Below, piece after piece: positions 9,578 to 20,094 of a DNA stretch of 64,000 bases. Position numbers and translations under genes: made by a program. The stretch is taken from assembly GCF_963082655.1 (NCBI RefSeq), contig NC_081552.1, positions 68,245,465 through 68,309,464 on the forward strand. Direction: 5' to 3'. This DNA comes from Stomoxys calcitrans (taxonomy: Eukaryota; Arthropoda; Insecta; Diptera; Muscidae). The notes under the pieces were generated by a model that was not told the origin of the DNA, searched no databases, and saw only the letters and a program-made list of their open reading frames with translations. Numbering within the stretch: position 1 is the stretch's first letter; each line of letters starts with the position of its first letter.

Positions 9578-11469
9578 TCATATATAAAATTCAATTTGTG
9601 TTTATTTGTGTGTCGGTTTGTTTGTTCCGTATAGACTTAGTAACGGCTGAATCGATTACCTTAAAATTTTCTCAGATTGTGTAGGTTTGTCTGGAAGGAA
9701 ACAAAGGCTATATATTTTGTTGATATCGGAAGGTGCGCGGAACCTCCCCCTTACCCCAAAAGTACTACCCAAAAATTAAAGTGGACCGATCGGGACAATA
9801 TGGGATTCAAATGAGAGGTATTCAAGAGTAGAGCACGAATTTCATAGTAAAAGTTGGGTTCAAGTACCTGGGGGCCGCCCCAGCCCCATAACCCCTTAAA
9901 AGAGGTTTATTTGAAGATCATGGCAATATGGGACTCAAATGAAAGGTATTCGGGAGAAGATTGCGAATATGGTCAGGAAGTATGAATAGGCTATATAATT
10001 TATCGATAACGAAAGGGTGCGTCCCCTCCACCGTTACCCCAAAATCAAAAGTTGACCGATAAGGACAATATGGGTATCAAATGAAAAGTATGCGGGAGTA
10101 GATAACGAATCTGGCATACAAATTTGTGTAGAATAATGGGGTCACATATTGTGTAGGTTGGTCAAAATCAAAAGTGGACCTATTGGGACAATATAGGTAT
10201 CAAATGAAAGGTATTGGCGAATATGGTACCGAAATTTGAGTCTAAGTACCCATCGAGCCGCCCAACTCCAAAACTCCCCCAAACAGACATCTTGGACGTT
10301 CATTTCAATATGGGGCTCAAATGAATGGTATTCGGATGTAGATTTCCAATCTAAAGTATAGGGGGTCTTGCCACCCCTCAAAAACACCAATAGACCCGTT
10401 ATGACTATAACTTACTTGGCTGAACCGATTTTCTTAAATTTTCATAGATTGTGTACGTTTGTCTGGAAGGAAACATAGGTTATATAATTTTTAGATATCG
10501 GGTGGAGGTGGACCCTCCCTCTTACCCCAAAAACGCCAGCCATATCCGCAAAAGTTCCAATGGGCACAATAAGGGCATCAAATGAAAGGTATTGGAGACC
10601 AGAACACGAATATGGTATAAAATTTCGAAGCAAGTACCCAGCGGGCCCCCAACCCCAAAACTCCTCTAAACAGATATATTCGAAGTTCATGTCAATATGG
10701 GACTTAAATGAAAAGTATTAGGCAGTATATTACAAATATGGCATAAAACATTACTGATTTCCTTGAAATTTTCACAGATGGTGCATATTGATTCTGTGGT
10801 GAAAATAGGGTACTACATTTTCATGTATCAGCATCGTGTATTTGGGGGACCAACCCACTCCCCAAAACATCCCTAAACCGGACATCTTGACCAACCATAT
10901 CAAATGAATGGTATTGGGAGCACAAAATTGATAGCCACTTTTGTGACCATTTTGCTGGGTGTCTACCCCTTCCACAAACAGCAATTAGAAAACGAATTTA
11001 ATAACCAATTTTGTGGCCAAGTGTTTGTCCCCCAAACATTTCATAAACTCTTTGCCCCGTTCCATGAGAAGTATTTAGAAGTAGAGCACGAAATTCATAC
11101 CCACTTTTGGGAGTCCACAATGGGGGTTCACTCCATCCCCAAAACCCACCAACCACTTCCCTGGAGGCCTTCCCACTCCCAAAATCCAATGGGAATATCG
11201 GGCTTAAATAAAGTCTTTTAAGAGTGGAGTACATCTGAATTCCAAACTTAAATGACTCTGGGCTCTTCGAGCGAATTCGTAGACCAATACAGATTATATG
11301 GGATTCAGATAAAGGCATTTATATTGTTATGCTATTAGTACATATGCTAATTTTCGTACCATGGTAATTTACTAAAAGCTCTTTAATTGTCGAAAATAAA
11401 TTTGCAAAGGCTAGTTTTGTTCCATATAAAGTAAAAGAAGGCGCAGTGGAGCAGGCCCTGTCCAGCTAG
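9578..11469 (+). mobile_element. Non-autonomous Helitron, copy 2 (both ends present)
   Basis: The 5' end is TCATATATAAAATTCAATTTG and the 3' end is GCGCAGTGGAGCAGG...CAGCTAG followed by T, so it has TC...CTAG termini with a host T on the right. It is 1,892 bp long. Its first part (GTTTGTTCCGTATAGACTTAG, then GGCTGAATCGATT) is the 5' sub-terminal region also seen at 16440, 12660 (reversed) and 52230 (reversed). The interior is GGTATT-type units with no coding capacity. It starts only 3 bases after the 3' end of copy 1. Confidence 0.85.
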
Positions 11470-11756
11470 TATACTTATATAGACATTCATCACAATGAGA
11501 AAAACAACAACTTCAAAATACCTAAGAGCAAACCACCAACAAAGGTCAATGGTTTGAAATATTAGAAAAAAAAAACAAACATTGGAAAAAAGTGGAGAAT
11601 AAACAAAGGAGTAAAGTAAGGTTGGATTACAGGTGGATTTGCTTCTTTAAGCAAAACATAAATAAATAACATTTTAAAAAGTATTAAAATTCTCTTAATA
11701 TAGTAAATATTTCACAATATCTATTTTGATGGAAAATTTGGTAAAAATTTAAATTT
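11470..11756. other. Unassigned AT-rich spacer
   Basis: No gene or repeat is recognised. It separates a forward Helitron from a reversed Helitron remnant. Confidence 0.4.
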
Positions 11757-12708
11757 GCGGGCCCGTTCCGTTGCGCCTACTGTCACTCTCATATAACATT
11801 TATTTAAGCCCTATATCGCAATGGAGAGAGGTGGCCAACCCGTCACTTGGCCCTGAAAAAACCTATAAAATCCCAGCTCCACTCCCCAATACATTTCATT
11901 TGAGCCCGATATTGCCACGGTTGGTGAATATGTCCAGTTTGGGTTGGGACGTCCCCCAAACATATGGCCCCAAAATTATATATCAGATCCGTTTATATAC
12001 CCTCAACCATAGGGTGGGATGTATACTTTTTTCGTCACTTCATTTGTAACACCTCGAAATAATCGTTTTGACATTCTAAGTCGATGGAGCCATCCGCTCG
12101 TCTGTGGAACGCGCTATCTTTTGCCCAATTCTTATCTAATTTAACTAAAATTTTGTATGAAGTAATTTGTTATAACTTCCAACAACTGTGTTAAGAATGG
12201 TCCAAATCGTTTCTTAACTTGATATAGCTGCCATATAAACCGACCTCGGATCTTGACTTCTTGAGCCTCTAGAGTGAGCAATTATTATCCGATTTGGTTG
12301 AAATTTTGTACAACGACTTCTTCTATGACCTTCAATATATGTATTAAGTATGGTTTGAATCTGTCTATAAACTGATATAGCTCCAATATAAACCCATATC
12401 CCGATATTACTTCTTGAGCTTCTATATGCCAAATTCTTATCCGATTTGGCTGACATTTTGCACAATGACTTCTACTATGATCTACAACATCCAAACAAAG
12501 TACGGTCCGAATGGGTCAATAACCATAACCTGGGCTCTAAATCTGCCAATTTGGAAAATTGTGGTAAGGGGGAGAGTCCGCCCCTTCGGAAATCAAAAAC
12601 CAAGTATCCCATTTTCATCACAGGACCATTCTTCAACATCATAAAAAAATCTGTTCAGCCGTTTATGAGGCGATATGGAACAACCATACACAAATTGATT
12701 TATTATGT
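11757..12708 (-). mobile_element. Reversed Helitron remnant, split
   Basis: GCGGGCCCGTTCCGTTGCGCC at 11758 is the reverse complement of the Helitron 3' end. 11780-11990 carries reversed units. At 12545-12708 the reversed 5' sub-terminal block appears (GGGGGAGAGTCCGCCCC, TCTGTTCAGCCGTTTATGAGG, CACAAATTGATTTATTATG). Between the two lies a mini-me-type element (11991-12540). Confidence 0.65.
11991..12540 (+). mobile_element. Mini-me-type element, family A, truncated
   Basis: It starts TATACCCTCAACCATAGGGTGGG and continues TTTCGTCAC..CATTTGTAAC, then has sub-repeats with GATATAGCTGCCATATAAACCGA and GAGCCTCTAGAGTG, as in the fuller copies at 26125 and 63246. The (GTCY)n tract is reduced and the terminal palindrome is missing. 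Confidence 0.7.
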
Positions 12709-12719
12709 AAGATTTTGTG

Positions 12720-14030
12720 GTAATTAATTATTTTTTACAAAATTTTCTCAAAATTTCATTTTTATATAACTTTCTTATTGCCTGCTATAATTATAGATAA
12801 GTGAAATTTTTCCTCATTATAAAATGAATAGCACACTTTTAGGCAGCTTCAACCTTTGTCCTGCGGTTTTCCTTTACAATTTGGAATAGCTTTTGTAATT
12901 GCTTTCCCCCATTATATTGTTAGTGACAAAATGTTAAAATTGCCGCTGAGCCTTCCTAAGGTCATTTTGGAAAAAATTTGCTTATGATGCAATTTATATG
13001 AAAACAGCAGGCCAAAAAACAGGCACCAAGCCCCACATAAAGCTCTATGGTCAAGGGGACAATACAACACCCACGTACGAGACGGGGCCCTTTGGTATAT
13101 TTATATTACTTTGGCGTATGGATAACTCTGCCTTTGGGGTCATGATGATGTGATAATGACGTTTGGACTATTAGTGACACCAAAAATATAGCAGGCAGGA
13201 ATCACTTGGATGACAAGCAGCCATCTGAAAAGTGGTGAGTGGGGGAGGCGTAGTGATGGGCTAAACAAACGTGTGTCATCACTTTGTATTAATACTGCTA
13301 TCACCTTGAAAAGGTGTGCCTCCTGGTCTGCCTAAAGCTTGAAACTGTCAGGCAAAGTGCCAGCCTTTCAACTAAGCTGGTAGTTTCATACCTAGGGCCC
13401 ACTATTTGATTGAGAGGAGGCGGGTGATGCAAGTGAATAGTTTAGTGTCGTGTTTTCTTTGATTCTTCTGCCAGCAGTAGTGGTTGTTGTCAATTTTTGT
13501 TATATGGGCTTATGGTATCGATGTGCCATTTTTTGTTGTTGTATTTTGTTTTCATTTTCTTAGCTTGTGTTTTGTGGTAAACATCTTCCCTTATGCCATA
13601 CCACTGCAAAAACTTTCCTTTTTGGGTTTATGTGTGTTTGTCTAAAAATCTAAGGTAAGCCAACCCATTATACCAAACGTTTGACGCACGCACCTTTCTT
13701 TTTATGGTGACTTAGTGGAGCTTTTGTTTGAATGAATGACTTCGCCGCCACAATGCCTCGGTGTATGCTTGGGGTGGGCTGGCTAACAACTTGGTATCCA
13801 TAGATTTTTGAAAAGGGTGTTTTTGGAGTGATAGAAAAAGTTATATTTAAAATCAATGAAACTGATAGAGTGGAAAAAATCATTCGGAGAATTTTTTGAA
13901 ACAAAAAAAATTTATCTTAAATTGTTAAAAAGTTTTTCTTTAATAATTTTCATGGATTTTTTGAAGAAACTCAAAATTAGTCCAACAATTTTCAAAAACA
14001 CAAAATTTTGAAAAATCATAAAAAAGCAAA
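12720..14030. other. Unassigned, possibly single-copy non-coding DNA
   Basis: No transposon landmark or long open frame is seen. Base composition is less AT-biased at 13000-13420. TTG- and GTT-rich runs at 13490-13570 resemble fly intronic DNA. It could be intronic or hold regulatory sequence; nothing in the sequence decides this. Confidence 0.35.
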
Positions 14031-14035
14031 AAGCC

Positions 14036-14180
14036 ATAATGTTCCGGCCGAACTTTGGATTCCCACCACCTTGCATACATATATTTGCCACGTTTCGTCA
14101 TATAACGATGAAAAATGCATCATTTATAAACACAAACCTGCTATATCGAAATATGATCCCAATTGGACCAAACTCGGCAC
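14036..14180 (+). repeat. Mini-me family B head fragment
   Basis: CGGCCGAACTTTGGATTCCCACC, CGTTTCGTCATA, GATGAAAAATGCATCATTTATA and CTATATCGAAATATG match 34070-34200 in order. It ends abruptly where I-like sequence begins. A family B tail resumes at 15382. Confidence 0.65.
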
Positions 14181-14184
14181 GTCA

Positions 14185-14460
14185 ACATCCGTGCCGAGTC
14201 TCCCAAGGAGACAGGTGCCACTGTGGGTTAGATCTACTTCCGTCTAAGACGGATTTACGCTTAGACTACTTTCGGTAACCCACTTCCACGGCGTACGTAG
14301 AGCTTCCTGAAGTAGATCTCTTAGAGTGCTACGTGGCAATAGCCATGTCATCAGATACTATAATATATTGTTAATGGCACACTTCGAAGAGGTGCACTCT
14401 CTCCACCTCTTCGAAGTGTGCCTCTGCTGACCCATCTTTATAGATCTACAGACAGCATGA
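14185..14460 (-). pseudogene. I-like RT carboxy-terminal fragment
   Basis: The minus-strand DNA matches 60120-60360 base for base over long runs. Shared strings are GGATTTACGC, TAGACTACTTTCGGTA, GTAGAGCTTC, CTCTTAGAGTGCTA and ATAATATATTGTTAATG. In the 59-60.3 kb copy this codes for the region after the RT catalytic block (TLRDILQEALRATAKWATE). Here the frame is broken, and a 19-bp-stem hairpin sits in the middle. It is a relic only. Confidence 0.7.
14376..14422. repeat. Perfect 19-bp hairpin, 9-nt loop
   Basis: GGCACACTTCGAAGAGGTG at 14376-14394 is exactly complementary to 14404-14422. The matching site in the sister retroelement copy near 60308 has no such hairpin. Confidence 0.9.
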
Positions 14461-15080
14461 CGGCCGCAATTCATCTTTTAGTACGTAACAAAGCCCTACA
14501 CAAAACCATTCATTGGTGACAGTTTTTGCAGAACTAGTGAACACTGAACCCACATGATATTGTATTTCAAGACTACTGAAGAGCGAGACACTGAAGATAG
14601 AGTAAAACGAACAAGTTGCTGTTGAGTAGATAATCATAAAAAAAAACACCATTCAGTACTTGGGGGTATTTTTATCTCGAATTCATAGCCGCTACAGTGA
14701 GTTATGAGAAATTACTCGCTGTATATGAAAGCGTCTCGCTATCATTTTCGAAATATGAACTGATCATACAAGCTAAGCGTGTGTTTACAAATGCTTTTGT
14801 TCAAATCAGCCACGATGCCTTCGTACGAATTTCGTACCTTATCTGAAGCAAAATGTACCCGAATACACGAATTGTTCAACGTGCACTCATTGAAATCCGA
14901 ATAAATCTTTCTTTTTGCTGAAGGGCTCATTTTATGCATTCACGCAACTCGTTACTTACATCAATTGTCTCATACAATGTTGTATTTTTAAGCCAAGATT
15001 TCAGTTCTTGAAATACTCTATGATTGTTAGTGTGTCTTGAGAGCAGAAATGAATGGTCTTGCACAGGCCTTTGGTACGTA
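14460..15080. other. Unassigned stretch between retroelement pieces
   Basis: No recognisable coding motif or repeat is seen. It lies where the middle of ORF2 would be in an I-like element but shows no RT motifs in any frame, so it is either very decayed or a separate insertion. Confidence 0.35.
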
Positions 15081-15084
15081 AGTA

Positions 15085-15380
15085 AACGTTGCCCATGCAT
15101 CCTACCGTAATAGGTTTAGGGGATAGGGTCTTCCTTATCCTAAAGGCCTCCGATGTATCCTCCATGGAGCTGCAGAATTCTACCCAGTATTTGTTCTGAG
15201 CCTTTCTCAGCTCGCCCTAACTTTCTCATGTGGTTCCCTTATAGCTTTAGCTCTGTTGAAGAGTTTTCTGCAGGCCTTCTTCAGACCAACCATTGCGGTC
15301 GCAGTTTGTCCCTTGGCTTGGCACTAGGACATGCTGACACAAGCGAAACATTCAGAGGCCTCGTCCAATATCTCAATATT
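15085..15380 (-). pseudogene. I-like ORF2 linker between endonuclease and RT
   Basis: On the minus strand the frame reads GLQKTLQQS, then RKAQNKYWVEFCSSMEDTSE, then FRIRKTL. This is the characteristic linker of RNase H-bearing non-LTR elements. The nucleotide block around GGTAGAATTCTGCAGCTCC is shared with 1188-1215 and 40270-40300 on the plus strand. Short stops and frameshifts occur. With 14185-14460 it forms one minus-strand copy whose RT centre is missing or replaced. Confidence 0.72.
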
Positions 15381-15381
15381 T

Positions 15382-15520
15382 AAAGACTGTAGTGTGATTT
15401 CAATAGACAAACGGACGGACATGACAAAATCGATTTAGATTTTTACAACGATCAAAAATATAAATACTTTATAGGGTCGGAAATGGATATTTCGGTGCAT
15501 TGCAAACGGAATGACTAGAG
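15382..15520 (+). repeat. Mini-me family B tail fragment
   Basis: TTTAAAGACTGTAGTGTGATT, ACAAACGGACGGACATGA, TTTTTACAACGATCAA and TTTATAGGGTCGGAAATGGAT match the family B tail at 35350-35460 in order. Confidence 0.75.
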
Positions 15521-15564
15521 ATGGGTTCCTACCGGATAAATAACCAACGCTTGGGTATTTATAC

Positions 15565-15960
15565 TATTCCTTGGTCCAATATATGGTCCAATCTGGACCA
15601 CATTTGACAGAAATGGGTAGGGGTCTACCAAACACACTGTGCCAAATTGCATCGAATTCGGGTAATAAATGGATCTTTTATGGCCTCAATACCCTAAACC
15701 GAGAGATCGGGCGGTCCGTTTATAGGGCAGCTACGTCCAAATATAATTCTATCTGAACCACACTTCACCGAAATGGGTAGGGGTCTACCAGAACTTATTG
15801 TGCAAAATTTCATCGAAATCGGATGAAAAATTAGCAATTTATTGACTCAAAACTTAAAGTTTGGAAATCGGTTTATATAGCTGCTATATATAACTAAAAT
15901 CCGATTTTAAGAGATCCGAAGGTCAGGTTAACATAAAACGAATACGAAATCATCAAAAAT
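15565..15960 (+). repeat. Mini-me family B sub-repeats
   Basis: Two diverged units with ACTGTGCCAAATTGCATCGAA / TTGTGCAAAATTTCATCGAA, GGTAATAAATGGATCTTTTATGG and CCGTTTATAGGGCAGCTACGTCC. No termini are visible. Confidence 0.6.
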
Positions 15961-16396
15961 TTATTGGAAAATGTTTTCATACACTACTGGGTTAAAACCT
16001 TTTGGGTATTTGCCCATTGCCCATCTCATCAAAGGAATATACTCCCATCCTATTGTATGGTGGTATCGTAAATATAAAAATCGAACATTTTTCCGTAGAA
16101 GAACATTTTGGGAAAATTTTCTGGAAAGCATATTTTTTTGCATAAAATCAAATATCACATTCTAACAAATTTTTATCACATTCTTACAAATTTTTTCCTG
16201 AGAGAAAAAAACTATATTTTTTCAAATGTATTCATGTTTTTTGAAAAATTTGTCCAAATTATTTTTGATGGAAAAAATCGTCAAAGTGTAAATGTCAGCG
16301 AAATTTTTGTCACTGTTTACTAAAATTACTTTTAAATTTTTTAAAATTTAAAAATAGTTTTTATTACTCCGAAGTTTTACTTTCTTCTTATCGATA
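15960..16396. other. Unassigned AT-rich spacer
   Basis: AT-rich with repeated TTTTTTGA and AAATTTT runs. The open frames of 64-71 codons are low-complexity and show no domain. Confidence 0.4.
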
Positions 16397-18189
16397 TCTT
16401 ATATATAAAAATCAATTTGTGTTTGTTTGTATGTTTGTGTGTTCCTTATAGACTCAGAAACGGCTGAACGGATTTTCTTGAAAAGTTAGGGAAAAGTGTC
16501 TATGGGGCCACCCCACCCGCACAACACCACCTAACCCCCAAAAAAACACCCCTAAATCGGACATATTTACCGATCATGGCAATATGGGACTCAAATTTCA
16601 AAGGTATTTGCAAGTAGAATAAGAATCTGATATCCAAATGTGGGACCACGTTTCTGAGGGTCCACCCCTTTCCCAAAACACCCCCCAAACAGGACTTATT
16701 TACTGACCATGGGAAAGTGGGTGTTTAAATAAAAGGTATTTAAGTGTAGAATTAGAATCTGATATCCAAATTTGGGAACAACTGTTTGGAGGGCCGCCTC
16801 TCCCCCAAAGGCGACAAATTTACGACCATAGCAATATGAGGTTCAAATGAAAGGACTTCGGGGTTCAGATTCGGCACGAATCTGATATCAATATTTTGGA
16901 AAAGTGTCTATGGGGCCACCCCACCCCCACAACATCACCCAAATAGGAAGTATTTGCTGACTTTTGCAATATTAGGCTCAAATAAAAGGGTTTTTAGAGT
17001 GGAACACGAATCCGATATATATTTTCAAGGCCAACTCACTGAGTGGCCGCTCATCCCACAAAACACCCCCAAGCCAGTCACGTTTGCCGGAAAAATGGGG
17101 CTGAAATTAAAGGTCTTTGGGAGTAGACCACGCATCTGATATCAACATTAGAACCAACTGTCTAGGGGACGTCCCACTACCATAACAACCCCCAAGTAGG
17201 ACGTATTTGCTCACCAAGACAATTTGGGTCGTAAAGAGAGTGGAATTAAATATTTAAAGTTTTTAGGGCCAATAACCCAAACCGGACATATTTGCTGACT
17301 TTTGCAATAAGGAGTGATTTGAAAACGAATTTGATATCCAATTTTGAGGCCAATGGCAATATGGGGTTCAAATAAATGATATATAGATATATGAGAATAG
17401 AGCACGTTGCTGATATATTTTCCGGGCTTAGTGTTTGGGGGACCAACCCAATCCCCAAAACACACCTAAATCGGGCATATTTACCGACCATGTCAATGTG
17501 GAGATTAAATGAAAGGTATTGGGGGGTAGAGCAAGAATTGACACTTTCGGGACCAATTTTCGGGGAGTCTACCCCTTTCTCAAAATACCCCACAAGCAGC
17601 AATTTTTAAGTGACCAATTTGTGACGAATTTGATATCCAAATGTAGGACCATGTATTTAGGGGATCACTCCTTCCCCAAAACATCACGCAAAGGGTAAAA
17701 AATTTTCGACCATGCCAATATGTGGTATTTAAGATTAGAAAACGAATTTGATAACCTATTTTGGGCCATGTGTTTGGGGGACGCCTCATCGTGTAAACTC
17801 CCCTAAACCAATGGCAATATGGGGTTTAAATAAATGGTTTTTGAAAGAAGAGCACGATGCTGATATTTTTTAGGGCCAAGTGCCTGGGAGACCACCTATC
17901 CCCCGAAAACACCACTAAATCAGATATCATGAGAGTAGGGGGCTGAAATAAAGTATTTTAAGAATGGAGTACACCTTACATCCAAACTTAAATTTGTAGA
18001 CCAATAAAGATCATATGGGATTCGGACAAAGGCACTTATATTGATAAATTGTTAGTCAAGTGATATACTATTTTCGTAGCATGGTATTTCACTAAAAGCT
18101 CTTTAATTGTCGAAAATAAATATTCCGAGGAAACTTTTGTTCCACATAAAGTAAAACAAGGCGCAGCGGAGCGGGTCCGGTTCAGCTAG
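16397..18189 (+). mobile_element. Non-autonomous Helitron, copy 3 (1,793 bp, both ends)
   Basis: The 5' end TCTTATATATAAAAATCAATTT is preceded by A. The 3' end GGCGCAGCGGAGCGGG...CAGCTAG is followed by T. This gives the canonical A|TC...CTAG|T Helitron insertion. The sub-terminal GTTCCTTATAGACTCAG..GGCTGAACGGATT is shared with 9620. The interior is imperfect units containing CCAAAACACCCCC and GGTATTTGGG-type strings, without any Rep or helicase motif. It is so similar to 8230-9574 that both must derive from one recent master. Confidence 0.88.
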
Positions 18190-19340
18190 TTTTCTATAAA
18201 ATGCGCATCCTTTAAAATATTTTAATTTCTCCATTAGCATAAAGAAAACTTCCAATGAGATTAAATAATGGCAAAACATGTTCAAAGTTTTGTCACTCTA
18301 AAATAAACACCCCATTGTTTTAATGCTACCACGTCACCACAACACGTTACGTTACGTTTCCTTATTGTGTTAACTAACATTTGAAGGTGAGTGCGGTGGC
18401 TGTTTGATTTTATGGTTATTTTCACTTTTGAGATTTTCTCTTTCTTTAATGGCAATGTTGCAAATACGTTGTAAAGGAAATTTTTCTTACTTATTTTGCC
18501 CCCTCTTTGGCTTTTCCTCCTGCCTTTACCAAAAAAACAAAGGAGAATCCCCATGCAGCGCAAAGGCTTTCCATGCTTGGCCATCGTTCTTGTAGTTAGC
18601 ACCTGGGGACTAATTAATGGTATCATTTACGCTACGTTTTTTTATGTTTCTCCTTCGCTTTCTTCTTTTTTTTTGGCAAGTATGGCATTAATAGATGATG
18701 TCATTTGCTGAGACACAAAGTAACAATACCGCAGAGCTCATAAAAGACAAGGAAGCGAAAAACAAAAACAAATATAGAAACAGGACATCATATATTGAGG
18801 CCCAAAATAGCCAGGGATTTATTGTGATGATGCTGAGCTGATGGTGACGACGATGATAATGGCGTAAAGAAAATCTTGTAACAGCAGGAGTCTGTTAAAT
18901 TCGTACAGCATAAATTAGCCAAACATTTTTGAATATTCTCAATGATGATAAGTGCTTAGAAGCAAGGAAGTTGCACTTAGAAGGTGGATTGAAGGTTGCC
19001 TATTGAAGATAAAAGCCTGTCATTATCTTAGACGGTAACAAACAAGAATATTGGCTACAAAATTATTTTGAGATAGTCTTTAAAATTAGCAAAGCTTTCT
19101 CAGAAAGAGAGTAGTGAGTGAGTGAGTGAGTGAGAAAAACAAAATTTAAAATTTTATCGATGGTACGTAGATGAAGTTTTGGTTATTGAAAAAAGGAACT
19201 GGTAATACTAAAAAAATGTAAATTATGCCCGTATAAGAGTAACCCCGAGAAATATGCAATCAAGGTTTCAGCATTTATAGCTCTTAGAAATATACTAAAC
19301 ATTTTTAACACCAATTCCAGCTAAATTCACATTGACATTA
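18190..19340. other. Unassigned, possibly single-copy non-coding DNA
   Basis: No transposon landmark is seen. The open frames at 18282-18711 are on both strands with no recognisable domain. A (GTGA)n run lies at 19114-19134. Confidence 0.35.
19114..19134. repeat. (GTGA)n microsatellite
   Basis: Five tandem GTGA units plus one base. Confidence 0.9.
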
Positions 19341-19349
19341 TGTACTCCG

Positions 19350-19480
19350 TGTGTCCACCGTAGCGCAATGGTAAGCATTAAGCATATCTGCCTTTGACAC
19401 TGACCGCCTGGGTTCGAATCCTGACAAGAACATCAGCAAGAAATTTTCTGCTGTGGTTATCCCCAGCAAAAACTAGGTAG
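19350..19480 (+). mobile_element. tRNA-derived SINE head with pol III boxes
   Basis: TAGCGCAATGGTAAGCA at 19361 fits a pol III A box and GGTTCGAATCC at 19411-19421 is an exact B box, about 50 bp apart. After the tRNA-like part comes AAGAACATCAGCAAGAAATTTTCTGCTGTGGTT, the reverse of the text ending the minus-strand SINE at 23030-23050. It is therefore a SINE and not a tRNA gene: the acceptor stem does not pair and sequence continues past the 3' side. Confidence 0.8.
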
Positions 19481-20000
19481 GCACATGTCATTACACACTC
19501 ACATATCAGTAAGTAATTTCTTGTTACTCTTAGGAATACCTAATAATGAGTTAAATAATTACTAATTGGTAACAAGAAGTCAAAGAATACCAAAAACTTA
19601 AGCAATAATCCAAAGGAAAATTTGAAAATGAGAAGAATTCTGTTAAATCTTAAAGTAATTAGAAAATTCTCAAGAAATCAATAACTTTTTTTCATTCCTT
19701 TTATGATTTTGGGATTTTTTTGATATTTTTTATTTATTAATTTATAAATCTGTCTATATCATCTTCTTTGCTTTTCATTTTTAAAGCAATAAGTATTATA
19801 AAATCGAAGCTATTATTTTCCGTACTTCGGTATGTTTAGAGGTATGTCATTATTTTTAGCACTTAAGTATTTGTACGAAGAATTTATTATTTGCTATCAG
19901 GTGGTATGTTTACTCTGAAGAACCTTGAAGGTCCTGCCCATGTTAAAGTATTGTTGCGTATATATCTACTAGTAAGTGGTTACAGAATCTTGTTTTGGGT
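19480..20000. other. Unassigned AT-rich spacer
   Basis: No feature is recognised. Confidence 0.4.
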
Positions 20001-20009
20001 TACCCACCT

Positions 20010-20082
20010 CGCGGTTTGGACCACGGTTATAAAAGGAGACCCCTTATCATTTCGCTTAAACTAGAATCGAACAGAAGTCCTC
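20010..20082 (+). mobile_element. Short SINE 3' body fragment
   Basis: TTATAAAAGGAGACCCCTTATCATTTCGCTTAAACTAGAATCG matches the SINE body seen at 2385-2440. It abuts the 3' end of the RTE relic. Confidence 0.55.
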
Positions 20083-20094
20083 GAGATCTTATTA

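Noticed and set aside
8752..11318. Several 80-106 codon frames in the Helitrons as genes
   Set aside because: They lie on both strands in repeated units, show no Rep, helicase or other domain and recur in the Helitron copies.
19350..19430. tRNA gene candidate with A and B boxes
   Set aside because: The acceptor stem does not pair, spacing is loose, and SINE body text follows directly, so it is a SINE head.
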